DNA from: Ferruginibacter sp. | GTDB taxonomy: Bacteria > Bacteroidota > Bacteroidia > Chitinophagales > Chitinophagaceae | Direction: 5' to 3' | Assembly: GCA_025357775.1 (NCBI GenBank) | Contig: JANXOQ010000501.1 | Location: forward strand, 1-7,048 | DNA length: 7,048 nucleotides | Part shown: positions 1 through 7,046 of the stretch, piece after piece | Position numbering within the stretch: position 1 is the stretch's first letter | Layout: each line of letters begins with the position of its first letter | Position numbers and translations under genes: made by a program | The notes under the pieces: model-generated | What the model saw: the letters and a program-made list of their open reading frames with translations, nothing else | Told to the model about the DNA's origin: nothing | Database searches by the model: none

Positions 1-199
1 AATATTTAATACCATATTTTTTTTTCACAGTTAATGGCATTACCGCTTCATAATCATTTAATACAAGTGCTTCCCATTTTTTACTCGTACAATTGTTTAA
101 ATAAAATGATTGGGCATAAATGAGTGTATTAGTTGCTTGTAGCACACAGTTATCCCATTTCGCTTTATCTATCTCATCATGTTGTAAATACCTAAGCAA
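1..199 (-). CDS. Conserved protein of unknown function, probably GNAT-like (N-terminal 66 residues, cut by window edge)
   Basis: A minus-strand frame is open from a TTG codon at 199-197 to the window edge, giving 66 residues that begin (M)LRYLQHDEIDKAKWD. The composition is protein-like, with a run WEALVLNDYEAVMPL near residues 42-56 followed by a basic KKKYGIKY. I associate this pattern (H..IDK.KWD at the start, then ALVLNDYEAVMPL) with a conserved Bacteroidota family annotated as hypothetical or GNAT-fold acyltransferase-like. That is recognition by eye, not a search result. The TTG start is chosen because an in-frame TAA lies directly before it (202-200), no in-frame ATG occurs until about residue 54, and the family motif begins at once. 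The gene starts 4 nt after the M1 peptidase stop, so the two are probably cotranscribed. The C-terminal part, which would carry any acyl-CoA site, is outside the window, so no reaction can be assigned. Confidence 0.72.
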   Translation of the reverse strand, partial: MLRYLQHDEIDKAKWDNCVLQATNTLIYAQSFYLNNCTSKKWEALVLNDYEAVMPLTVKKKYGIKY

Positions 200-203
200 T
201 TAT

Positions 204-3086
204 TTAAAGATTAAACTGAGGGAAAAATTTACCAATTTTTAATTGTTGTAAATCGATGCTAAATGTTATTTTATTAGATAGCTTACTTGCTTCCTTATCT
301 GTGTCTAATTGTTCTTTAAAAGCTTTGCTATATAAAAGTGGTATATATACATTTATAGCATTTTTTAATAATGATAGTTGTAAACCACCAGTATACAATA
401 CTTTTTGTGTGCTACCACCTTTATCCCAGGCTTCTGCATAAGTACCAATATCTAAATATAATTTAAGTGGTACTTTAAATGGAAATATTTTATTTGGTAG
501 GGAACTATTTATATTAAATGCTGCTACCCATTTTTCTGAGTAACCTTGTACGCTGCTATATTGGTCTAGCCTTACTTTAAGCCCACCACTATTTTCTATC
601 ATTACCTGCTGTGCTGCTACACCGCTATTTTTTATAGCAATATTTTCGTATGCAGCCGATGCTGTGCGACCAATAAAATAACTGTTTGCTGTATAATCAT
701 CTGCACCATTATTTGCCAACAGTTTTGGTTGATATGCGTATGCACTAAATTTTTTTTCGCCTATATAATTAAACAATGCCGCAAATGCTCTTACACCTAA
801 GCCACCGCCTGCTGCATAATTAAAAAAGTAATTACCTGTTAAATTAAGCCTATAAAAACCTTCTCCTTGTTGTACTTGTAGCTTGTACTTGTAAGGATAC
901 AATACTCTATTGTTTTCAAGTAAAAATGTGGCTTGGTTTAAATATCTATTACTCCTTTTTAATGCAGTTGGATAACTAATAATGCTGTCACTACCTGTTT
1001 TATATTCGTAATTTGTAAAATTATTTTCTGCAAACAAAAATGTTCTAAAATCTATGCTGCTTTTTAAATAACTTTTTACTGAATGATTAAAATGAAAACT
1101 TATATGAGGTACAATTTTATTAAAACTTTCAAATATTTTTTTGTTGTTTGTATCAAGGCTATGGTTACTTGCAAAACTTGCAAAGTTCACACCCACTTTT
1201 ATATTTTGAAAAAAGTTATTTTGATACCAATTATAAGCTACTTGCCAAATACCTCTTAGCTGGCTACTCTTTGTGGCAAACAGTGGCGCAACAGCATATT
1301 GAAATTTTGATAATGGTAAACTATAATTGTGCAACAGCCCACCAAGCATAAAACCATCGTATAAATTATAACCAACAGCTGGTGCTACTGAAATATAATT
1401 GTACTTGTCAGTTTCATTTAGGTTAAAAAAGCTGGTAAATTTTAATTGCTTTTTTTGAGTAATATTTATGTTACCTTTTTTATCTAGCAAGCTAAAAATA
1501 GCCTCTAAATTTTTCCCCGAAACTTCCTTTATCGTAGCTTTAAAATCTGCTGGCTGTGGATGTTTAAATTTCCATTTTTCATAATAAGCTTGCATGGCTT
1601 TATCAAAAATTATTGTGCCTACAGTTTCTTCTAATTTTTTCATCCATTCCCCAGCCTTTATATAGCTAATAAGCCCATAGTTTAGCTCAGAAAAATTTTG
1701 TGATGTAGTATTTATTGGCTGGTCTTTTTTTAAAGTAGTTATTGCTTGCAGCACATTATGCAAAATATTATCTGGTATTAATTTTCTTATAAAATTATTT
1801 TTTTTACTTTTATTTGAATTTTCATTTATGTAAGTTGCCTTATATCTTTCATCATAATGTGTATTCATTCCCTCATCCATCCAAGGATATTGCCTTTCGT
1901 TGCTAGCTATTATTCCTTGAAACCAGTTGTGACCTACCTCATGGTTTATTACTGCTTCCAAAGATTTCTCATTCCAATCTGCTGTAAGGAGAGTAATTGT
2001 AGGGTACTCCATACCACCGCCTGTAGGTGCTGCATTATCCACAACACTTATTACATTAAAAGGATATTCACCTACCCAATTACTTTTGGTAAGAATAGAT
2101 TTTTTGATGTACTGAATACTATTTTGCCATAACTTTTTATGGTGAGGAAGTATAAAAGAATATGCATCTATTACTTTGCCTGAAGGTAATTTTAAAGTAT
2201 CGGTTTCTACAAGAAAATCTTTATCTGCAAACCATGCAAAATCAATTACATTTTTTTGTATAAAGTGAAGTGTTTTATTATTTTTAGATGAAATAGTTTT
2301 TGAAGAAATTTGTTTTGTAATTTTATTTTTCTGTATAATAGTATTAGTTGATGTTAAATTATTTTTTATTTTCAACCATTTTTTTTCATCTTCATTTTGC
2401 AATTCGCCAGTAGCTGCTACTACATAATTATTGGGTAAAGTTATTTGCACATCAAAGTTTCCAAACTCTGCATAAAATTCTCCTTGGTCTAAATAGGGCA
2501 TAGGATGCCAGCCATTTTTATCGTATACAGCTGGCTTAGGATACCATTGTGTAATTTGATATGACTGCTCTACATGCCCACCTCTAGAAAAATTATATGG
2601 GAGTTTTACTTGAAACGGTGTTTCTATCTTTATCATTTTACCAGGCGCAAGCGCTTGTGGTAAAATAAGTTTTACTATATCTTGATGTTGAGGATGATCT
2701 TCTGTAAAAGCATTTACATTATCTATTTTAAAACTAAGTTTGTTTATATATCCTTTTTTATTTTCTTCACTAAAATAAAAATTGGTACTTCCATGTTCTA
2801 ATTGTTGGTCACTAAAAGCGGTACGATCATTTTTGTATGCGTTTGGCCACAGGTGCATCCATATATAGGTAAGCGTATCATACGAGTTATTATAGTATTC
2901 TATTTTTTCAAAACCGGTAATACTGTTTTCTACATCATTTAAAGTAACAGAAATATTAAAATTGTTTTGTTGTTGCCAATATTTTTGCTGAGCAAAAGTT
3001 GTATAAATAAAAAACTGTATTGTAATAACAAAAATTATTTTTTTCAAACTAAATTCTTTTACCAAAAATAATGAAAAATGCATCAT
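204..3086 (-). CDS. M1-family (gluzincin) metallopeptidase with C-terminal beta-barrel-like half, secreted
   Basis: This is a 960-residue zinc peptidase expected to trim peptides from the N-terminus in the cell envelope. A signal peptide is visible: KK at 15-16, a hydrophobic run IIFVITIQFFIYTTFA, and a likely signal peptidase I site after A32. The M1 signature is complete: GGGMEYP at 356-362 (the GAMEN-type substrate motif), HEVGH at 382-386, the third zinc ligand E405 exactly 18 residues later, and a likely catalytic Tyr at 475 in SYIKAG. Residues about 240-272 are a Lys/Asn/Ser/Thr-rich insertion. From about 550 to 960 the protein changes to alternating aromatic and polar strands with Asn/Gly turns, ending in NKITFSIDLQQLKIG, which looks like an outer-membrane beta-barrel. 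M1 enzymes of similar length occur in Bacteroidota; the barrel reading is inference. The outer ATG (3086) is given as the boundary, but a TTG at 3047 gives a cleaner signal peptide and may be the true start. The stop is 4 nt before the next gene. Confidence 0.93.
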   Translation of the reverse strand: MMHFSLFLVKEFSLKKIIFVITIQFFIYTTFAQQKYWQQQNNFNISVTLNDVENSITGFEKIEYYNNSYDTLTYIWMHLWPNAYKNDRTAFSDQQLEHGSTNFYFSEENKKGYINKLSFKIDNVNAFTEDHPQHQDIVKLILPQALAPGKMIKIETPFQVKLPYNFSRGGHVEQSYQITQWYPKPAVYDKNGWHPMPYLDQGEFYAEFGNFDVQITLPNNYVVAATGELQNEDEKKWLKIKNNLTSTNTIIQKNKITKQISSKTISSKNNKTLHFIQKNVIDFAWFADKDFLVETDTLKLPSGKVIDAYSFILPHHKKLWQNSIQYIKKSILTKSNWVGEYPFNVISVVDNAAPTGGGMEYPTITLLTADWNEKSLEAVINHEVGHNWFQGIIASNERQYPWMDEGMNTHYDERYKATYINENSNKSKKNNFIRKLIPDNILHNVLQAITTLKKDQPINTTSQNFSELNYGLISYIKAGEWMKKLEETVGTIIFDKAMQAYYEKWKFKHPQPADFKATIKEVSGKNLEAIFSLLDKKGNINITQKKQLKFTSFFNLNETDKYNYISVAPAVGYNLYDGFMLGGLLHNYSLPLSKFQYAVAPLFATKSSQLRGIWQVAYNWYQNNFFQNIKVGVNFASFASNHSLDTNNKKIFESFNKIVPHISFHFNHSVKSYLKSSIDFRTFLFAENNFTNYEYKTGSDSIISYPTALKRSNRYLNQATFLLENNRVLYPYKYKLQVQQGEGFYRLNLTGNYFFNYAAGGGLGVRAFAALFNYIGEKKFSAYAYQPKLLANNGADDYTANSYFIGRTASAAYENIAIKNSGVAAQQVMIENSGGLKVRLDQYSSVQGYSEKWVAAFNINSSLPNKIFPFKVPLKLYLDIGTYAEAWDKGGSTQKVLYTGGLQLSLLKNAINVYIPLLYSKAFKEQLDTDKEASKLSNKITFSIDLQQLKIGKFFPQFNL

Positions 3087-3138
3087 CTATTGCATCTATA
3101 AAGCTGAAAAAAGATATTCTAGTGAAAAGCTGCGGGAT

Positions 3139-3210
3139 GGGCAGTAGTAGCTGCCGCACATTTTTTTTTAAAGTATTATAAACCTGCTGCGGCACTACTA
3201 CAGACAGCCC
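3139..3210. repeat. GC-rich imperfect inverted repeat in the 169-nt gap between sugar transferase and peptidase
   Basis: The gap 3087-3255 holds a GC-rich dyad that stands out from its AT-rich surroundings. On the plus strand GGGC (3139-3142) pairs with GCCC (3207-3210), GTAGTAG (3144-3150) with CTACTAC (3195-3201), and TGCCGCA (3152-3158) with TGCGGCA (3188-3194). That is 18 pairs, interrupted by a 1x5 interior loop and a bulged C at 3151. The loop is about 29 nt and contains nine T in a row (3161-3169). The left arm can also fold alone as GGCAG-TAGTAG-CTGCC. Read on the minus strand, a TGCGGCAG/CTG..CCGCA fold is followed by GCTTTT, so it might serve as a weak terminator for the sugar transferase gene. 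The strong T run sits on the plus strand, where no upstream gene exists to be terminated. It looks more like a dispersed intergenic repeat than a plain terminator, but only one copy is visible here. Confidence 0.6.
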
Positions 3211-3255
3211 GATATGCGGTTGAATAAAGGTTTTAAAGACATAGCCAAAATAAAA

Positions 3256-4653
3256 TTATTTTCCTTCTCCTGAAAATATAATTCGAATTGTATGTAACAT
3301 TATTTTAAAATCTAATGACAGTGATACGTTTTCAATATATATTAAATCATACTTCATTCTTTCAATCATTTCTTGTAAAGAAGTTGCATAACCAAATTTT
3401 ACCATACCCCAGCTTGTAAGCCCTGGTTTTACTTTAAATAGATATTTATATTCAGGGTTTGCATCTATCAATTTATTTATATAAAATTGCCGCTCTGGTC
3501 TTGGTCCCACAAAGCTCATATCTCCCTTTATAATATTCCAAAGTTGAGGTAGTTCATCTAGCCTCCATTTTCGCATTTTTTTTCCCCAATTTGTTATTCT
3601 TTTATCATTATCACTGCTTAGCATTGGGCCATCTTTTTCAGCATCTACAATCATAGAGCGTAGTTTGTACATTTTAAAAGATTTTCCTTTGTATCCAATT
3701 CTTTCTTGCACAAAAAATATACTTCCTTTAGATGATAATTTTAAACGAATAATGCTGTAAATAAGTATTGGAAAAACTAGTATACTACCTAATATAGATA
3801 AAAAAATATCTACCATTCTTTTAACATTTTGTTGCCATTGTGGTAGTTGCCCAAAGTGTACATCTATGAGCGGTACGCCCATCACATTGGTATCTTGTAT
3901 GTTGCCGCTTATTATATCAAGTGTGTCTGGTGTTATTTTTATATTTACATTTTTATTGCTAAGTTTTTGAAGTATAGTTGTTATAACAGTTCGTTCATTA
4001 TTTTCTACGGCAATAATTATTTCTTCAATATTATTTTCATTAATAATGGTGGTAATATTCTCTAACCCTATGTATGTTTTAATATTTGTTTTGGGCAATA
4101 ATACTTTGTTGCTATTTAGATTTATAAAATGAGTAATTACATAACCAGAGTTATCATTTGTTTTTTCAAATTCTTCACAAAATTGTTGTGCTTTTTTGCC
4201 AGAGCCTATTAGTAAAGAATTGAAGTAAACTTTTTTATTGTGTAACTGTTTTTTTATGAAAGAAAGAAAAATCATTCTTACTAAACAACTACAAAGTGTT
4301 AATGGGAATAGCAGAATATAAAAGTCTTGATAGTAATCGTAATTATTTGTACGAGGGTTTTTTAATATAAAAAAAAATAATAGTACAAGGCTACCGACTA
4401 GGCTTACTACAATTGTTTTAAATAACTCCGCTACTCTTGATTTTTGGTAGAGATTATTATATGTACCAGTAAGAAAGTGTAAACTTACCCAGCCAATAGT
4501 ATATAAAAAAAGCCCCAAATAAAAACCTGATGGCATTTTAAATGAATATCCTTGAAAGTAAGATCTTAAATAATAAAATGCTATCCATGTAAACATTGCT
4601 ACAGCAATATCAGCAGTTATGTACCAACTAATATGCACCCTTGGTTGTTTCAA
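3256..4653 (-). CDS. Polyprenyl-phosphate sugar phosphotransferase (WcaJ/WbaP-type initiating glycosyltransferase)
   Basis: This 465-residue inner-membrane enzyme moves a sugar 1-phosphate from a nucleotide sugar to undecaprenyl phosphate, the first step of capsule, exopolysaccharide or O-antigen unit assembly. Four N-terminal membrane segments are visible at roughly 11-30, 43-62, 77-97 and 110-131. A soluble CoA_binding_3-like middle domain follows, with a Rossmann-type [10 protein letters not shown] at 147-156. A fifth hydrophobic helix at about 281-302 precedes the catalytic Bac_transf domain. Family motifs there are KLRSM (330-334), [10 protein letters not shown] (364-373, with the catalytic Asp366-Glu367 pair), [10 protein letters not shown] (378-387) and PGLTSWG (410-416). 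Length and domain order are normal for the family. The start is TTG: the only codons between it and an in-frame stop are ATT and CTA, and the next Met (residue 20) would destroy the first membrane helix. It begins 2 nt after the oxidoreductase stop, so the two are almost certainly cotranscribed. The sugar it transfers cannot be read from the sequence. Confidence 0.95.
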   Translation of the reverse strand: MKQPRVHISWYITADIAVAMFTWIAFYYLRSYFQGYSFKMPSGFYLGLFLYTIGWVSLHFLTGTYNNLYQKSRVAELFKTIVVSLVGSLVLLFFFILKNPRTNNYDYYQDFYILLFPLTLCSCLVRMIFLSFIKKQLHNKKVYFNSLLIGSGKKAQQFCEEFEKTNDNSGYVITHFINLNSNKVLLPKTNIKTYIGLENITTIINENNIEEIIIAVENNERTVITTILQKLSNKNVNIKITPDTLDIISGNIQDTNVMGVPLIDVHFGQLPQWQQNVKRMVDIFLSILGSILVFPILIYSIIRLKLSSKGSIFFVQERIGYKGKSFKMYKLRSMIVDAEKDGPMLSSDNDKRITNWGKKMRKWRLDELPQLWNIIKGDMSFVGPRPERQFYINKLIDANPEYKYLFKVKPGLTSWGMVKFGYATSLQEMIERMKYDLIYIENVSLSLDFKIMLHTIRIIFSGEGK

Positions 4654-4655
4654 AA

Positions 4656-5624
4656 TTAGTTAGCAGTTTTATTAATTTTATTAAGTATTTGGTGTGCTAT
4701 TTCCATAGCTCTGTAGCCGTCTAAAATTGTAACAGGCGTTTCAGTATTTTGTATAATTGCATTTTTGAAAGCAACTAGCTCATCCTTCATTGCGTTGGTA
4801 TCTGCTACTATGGGGTTAGAAATAGCAACTGTTTTTTTGCCCTTTGCTGTATCTATATCAAATGTAAAAACACCTTTATCGTCGCCTGCATTTTGCCTAA
4901 TTATTTCGGTTTTCTTTTCTAAAAAATCTATACCTATGTAAGCGTCTTTTTGAAACAAACGCATTTTGCGCATTTTTTTCATTGAAATTCTACTACTAGT
5001 AAGATTAGCTACGCAGCCGTTATCAAACTCAATACGTACGTTTGCAATATCTGGAGTTTCACTTAATACTGATACACCATTTGCAGAAATATAACTTACA
5101 TTACTTTTTACAATGTGCAGAATAATATCTATATCGTGTATCATTAAATCCAAAATTACACTTACATCTGTACCTCTAGGGTTAAATTGAGCAAGCCTAT
5201 GCACTTCTATAAACATTGGCTCAATGGTATAATTTTTTAGTGCTACAAATGCTGGGTTAAAACGCTCTATATGCCCCACTTGAAACTTTAAATTTGACTC
5301 TAAAGCAAGTTTTAATAAAGCCTTTGCTTCTTCCATTGTGTTGGTCAATGGTTTTTCTACAAATACGTGTTTGCCTTTGCGCAACGCCATAGCACATAAA
5401 TCAAAATGAAAAGTTGTTGGTGCTACAATATCTACACCGTCACAATTATCTAACAATTCATCTGCTGTTTCAAATCTTTTTATATTATATTTTTCAATAA
5501 CTGCTTTTGCATTATGGTCATCTGTATCACAAAATCCTACAATTTCCACATCTTCCATCTCCATCCAATTATTAAGGTGAAATTTTCCTAAATGCCCCAC
5601 ACCTATTACCCCTATTTTTAACAT
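4656..5624 (-). CDS. Gfo/Idh/MocA-family NAD(P)-dependent sugar oxidoreductase
   Basis: This is a 322-residue cytoplasmic dehydrogenase, the usual size for the family. The N-terminal Rossmann fold begins at residue 2 ([15 protein letters not shown]), with the dinucleotide-binding GxGxxG at 8-13 and an acidic residue D33 at the end of the second strand, which favours NAD(H). The family lysine is in VEKP (E90-K91-P92). GHIERFNPA lies at 117-125. The D159..H163 pair in LDLMIHDID matches the catalytic DxxxH motif of inositol and glucose-fructose type enzymes. The C-terminal half is the mixed alpha/beta substrate domain. The substrate is not evident. The tight coupling to a sugar transferase suggests a nucleotide sugar, as with WbpB (UDP-GlcNAcA oxidation) or GnnA (UDP-GlcNAc 3-oxidation, lipid A). 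However, no partner aminotransferase is in the window, so neither name is assigned. The ATG start gives the Rossmann strand directly at the N-terminus. Confidence 0.92.
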   Translation of the reverse strand: MLKIGVIGVGHLGKFHLNNWMEMEDVEIVGFCDTDDHNAKAVIEKYNIKRFETADELLDNCDGVDIVAPTTFHFDLCAMALRKGKHVFVEKPLTNTMEEAKALLKLALESNLKFQVGHIERFNPAFVALKNYTIEPMFIEVHRLAQFNPRGTDVSVILDLMIHDIDIILHIVKSNVSYISANGVSVLSETPDIANVRIEFDNGCVANLTSSRISMKKMRKMRLFQKDAYIGIDFLEKKTEIIRQNAGDDKGVFTFDIDTAKGKKTVAISNPIVADTNAMKDELVAFKNAIIQNTETPVTILDGYRAMEIAHQILNKINKTAN

Positions 5625-5655
5625 ATGTTTATTTTATTGATGAAATTCATGACCT

Positions 5656-5689
5656 AGTCTATAAATTTTTCTCGTAAATTTTATAGATT
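5656..5689. other. AT-rich hairpin between accA and the oxidoreductase gene
   Basis: In the 88-nt gap, AGTCTATAAATTT (5656-5668) pairs with AAATTTTATAGATT (5676-5689) over 13 pairs, with one bulged T, one G-T pair and a 7-nt loop TTCTCGT. On the minus strand it begins about 23 nt after the accA stop. No T run follows it on that strand, so it is not a standard intrinsic terminator. It may be an RNA processing or stability element between two cotranscribed genes, or simply a product of AT-rich sequence. I found no convincing TAnnTTTG promoter for the oxidoreductase in this gap. Confidence 0.4.
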
Positions 5690-5712
5690 ATCTAAACTTT
5701 TCAACACACCTA

Positions 5713-6681
5713 CTACTCTTGCCAAAAACCCATGTTTCCAAATTTTTTAATTCTGGTATCTACTCTTTCTTGGGCAGGTATTTGCTTTAGCTCCTTAATC
5801 GTTTTTGATAAATAATTTTTTAAAATATCAGCAGCGCCATTATAGTCCCAATGAGCACCACCAGCGGGCTCAGGTAATACTTCATCTACTAAACCAAAGT
5901 TTAGCATATCTGTACCAGTAAGTTTTAGCTGGTCTGCGGCTATTTCTTTTTTATCCCAGCTTCTCCATAAAATACTACTACAACTCTCTGGTGATATTAC
6001 CGTGTACCACGTGTTTTCCATCATTACTACTTTATCACCTACACCTATACCTAATGCACCACCACTAGCCCCTTCGCCTATAATAACACATATTACAGGC
6101 ACTTTTAGGCTTATCATTTCAAAAATATTTCGTGCTATTGCTTCGCCTTGCCCACGCTCCTCAGCTTCCAACCCTGGGTATGCTCCTGGTGTATCTATTA
6201 AAGTTACAATTGGTTTATTAAATTTTTCTGCAAGCTTCATTAAACGTAGCGCTTTTCTATATCCTTCAGGGTTTGCCATTCCAAAATTTCTATATTGCCT
6301 TGTCTTTGTGTTAGTACCTTTTTGCTGTCCTATTATCATTATCGTTTCTCCATCTATCAATCCAAATCCGCCTACCATCGCTTTATCATCTTTTACATTC
6401 CTATCACCATGAAGCTCTATAAAATTTGAACACATATTTTGTATGTATTTTAAAGTATATGGCCTATCTGGGTGGCGGCTCATTTGTACTCGTTGCCATG
6501 GCGTAAGGTTGTGGGTAATACTTTTTTTGGTTTCTTCTACTCTTTCTTGCAAAAGAGTTATTGCACTACTCATATCTGTTTTAGATTTTTCTTGTGTAGC
6601 TTCTAATTGCGAAATTTGGTCGTATAAATCTTTAAGCGGCTTTTCAAAGTCTAGAAATTGCCTATTTTGAAGTTGTGGCAT
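5713..6681 (-). CDS. accA: Acetyl-CoA carboxylase carboxyltransferase subunit alpha
   Basis: AccA pairs with AccD as an alpha2-beta2 carboxyltransferase that moves the carboxyl group from carboxybiotin on AccB to acetyl-CoA, making malonyl-CoA for fatty acid synthesis in the cytoplasm. The 322-residue length matches the family. An N-terminal coiled region of about 55 residues ([17 protein letters not shown] and onward) precedes the signature [13 protein letters not shown] (59-71). Then come ELHGDR (89-94), GQQKG (118-122), [13 protein letters not shown] (132-144), DTPGAYPG (163-170), the crotonase-fold [15 protein letters not shown] (202-216) that supplies oxyanion-hole glycines, and [16 protein letters not shown] (226-241). 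Nothing essential is missing. The ATG start is standard, and an A/T-rich leader without a Shine-Dalgarno sequence fits Bacteroidota. accD is not in the window, which is common because the subunits are often unlinked. No clear promoter was found in the roughly 80 bases upstream. Confidence 0.98.
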   Translation of the reverse strand: MPQLQNRQFLDFEKPLKDLYDQISQLEATQEKSKTDMSSAITLLQERVEETKKSITHNLTPWQRVQMSRHPDRPYTLKYIQNMCSNFIELHGDRNVKDDKAMVGGFGLIDGETIMIIGQQKGTNTKTRQYRNFGMANPEGYRKALRLMKLAEKFNKPIVTLIDTPGAYPGLEAEERGQGEAIARNIFEMISLKVPVICVIIGEGASGGALGIGVGDKVVMMENTWYTVISPESCSSILWRSWDKKEIAADQLKLTGTDMLNFGLVDEVLPEPAGGAHWDYNGAADILKNYLSKTIKELKQIPAQERVDTRIKKFGNMGFWQE

Positions 6682-6759
6682 AGTAAAATTTTGCTAATGG
6701 AATAATTTGAGAGTGTAATATAAATTGTAAAAATAGGAGTTTCAATTTTTTTAATAAGT

Positions 6760-6792
6760 TTTGTTCATAAAAAAATAAAACCCTTATCTTCG
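6760..6792 (+). promoter_or_regulatory. Bacteroidota-type promoter for tRNA-Asp
   Basis: TTTG at 6760-6763 is a -33 element and TATCTTCG at 6785-6792 is a -7 element, one base off the TAnnTTTG consensus, with 21 nt between them. This spacing and sequence fit the primary sigma factor of Bacteroidota. Transcription should begin near 6797-6800, about 35 nt before the mature tRNA. It is the only promoter in the window with both elements recognisable. Confidence 0.7.
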
Positions 6793-6799
6793 CAATCCC

Positions 6800-6825
6800 T
6801 ACAAATACAATTTTCTGCATTTGTA
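6800..6825 (+). other. Hairpin in the 5' leader of the tRNA-Asp precursor
   Basis: TACAAATACA (6800-6809) pairs with TGCATTTGTA (6816-6825) with a single A-C mismatch and a 6-nt loop ATTTTC. It begins at the predicted transcription start and ends 8 nt before the mature tRNA. It could fold in the precursor RNA and help present the RNase P site or protect the 5' end. This role is inference from position alone. Confidence 0.4.
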
Positions 6826-6833
6826 AGGCCAAC

Positions 6834-6907
6834 GGGTTGGTAGTTCAGTTGGTTAGAATGCTGCCCTGTCACGGCAGAGGTCGCGGGTTCGAGTCCCGTC
6901 CAGCCCG
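6834..6907 (+). tRNA. trnD: tRNA-Asp (anticodon GTC)
   Basis: The 74-nt cloverleaf is complete. The acceptor stem GGGTTGG (6834-6840) pairs with CCAGCCC (6900-6906) with one G-T pair, and the discriminator is G6907. The D arm is GTTC/GAAT with an AGTTGGTTA loop. The anticodon arm is CTGCC/GGCAG around loop CTGTCAC, giving anticodon GTC and A at position 37. The T arm is GCGGG/CCCGT with loop TTCGAGT. G34, C36 and G73 are the expected aspartate identity bases. The CCA end is not encoded (CTT follows), as in many Bacteroidota, so it would be added by nucleotidyltransferase. It is transcribed divergently from accA, with its own promoter upstream. Confidence 0.98.
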
Positions 6908-6915
6908 CTTTTAAA

Positions 6916-6944
6916 AATAAACCCTCTCTAGTAGTGGGTTTATT
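6916..6944. terminator. Dyad after tRNA-Asp, possible bidirectional terminator
   Basis: AATAAACCC (6916-6924) pairs perfectly with GGGTTTATT (6936-6944), a 9-bp stem, and CT/AG can add two inner pairs. On the plus strand it lies 8 nt after the tRNA but is followed only by GCTTTAT, a weak T tract. On the minus strand the stem runs into ATTTTTA, a better U tract, so it would also suit a convergent gene entering from the right. Confidence 0.6.
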
Positions 6945-7033
6945 GCTTTATAGTCTCATTTGTGTTACAGACTTGATTTTTCATTTGCCTTTCTACAATT
7001 TTTTCTGCTATAATTAACTTACAAAAAAATATT

Positions 7034-7046
7034 TTAGTTAAACTAA
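7034..7046. repeat. Small perfect palindrome near the right edge
   Basis: TTAGTT (7034-7039) and AACTAA (7041-7046) are perfect inverted arms around a single A. It could be an operator half-buried at the edge, or chance in AT-rich DNA. The rest of 6945-7048 shows no gene I can support. A minus-strand frame is open from the edge to a TAA at 6942-6940 (34 codons), but its coding nature is unclear. Confidence 0.25.

Noticed and set aside
1857..2132. Plus-strand 91-codon open frame opposite the peptidase catalytic region, with other short plus-strand frames at 256-441, 1148-1351, 3847-4065 and 6443-6670.
   Set aside because: All lie wholly within confident minus-strand genes and show Cys/Tyr/Ile-rich composition typical of antisense reading of AT-rich genes.
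3137..3181. Short plus-strand frame starting ATGGGC (14 codons, MGSSSCRTFFFKVL) within the GC-rich dyad.
   Set aside because: It is very short, lies entirely inside the inverted repeat and has no promoter or ribosome context. Similar tiny frames are expected by-products of a repeat.
3139..3210. CRISPR repeat or insertion-sequence end.
   Set aside because: Only one inverted unit is present, with no array of spaced direct repeats, no transposase gene and no target-site duplication recognisable around it.
3199..3243. Minus-strand frame ATGTCTTTAAAA.. (MSLKPLFNRISGCL, stop at the dyad) as a leader peptide for the peptidase.
   Set aside because: No run of regulatory codons is present, the attenuator-like fold has no T tract on this strand, and the peptidase is not a gene type normally controlled by attenuation.
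6002..6412. Plus-strand 136-codon open frame opposite accA.
   Set aside because: It is the antisense shadow of a highly conserved coding region; the translation is Pro/Ser/Ile-rich without recognisable motifs and has no promoter.
6682..6760. A promoter for accA, with TATTTTTA on the minus strand as a -7 box.
   Set aside because: No TTG or TTTG element lies at the needed distance of about 19-23 nt upstream, and such T-rich matches are frequent by chance here.
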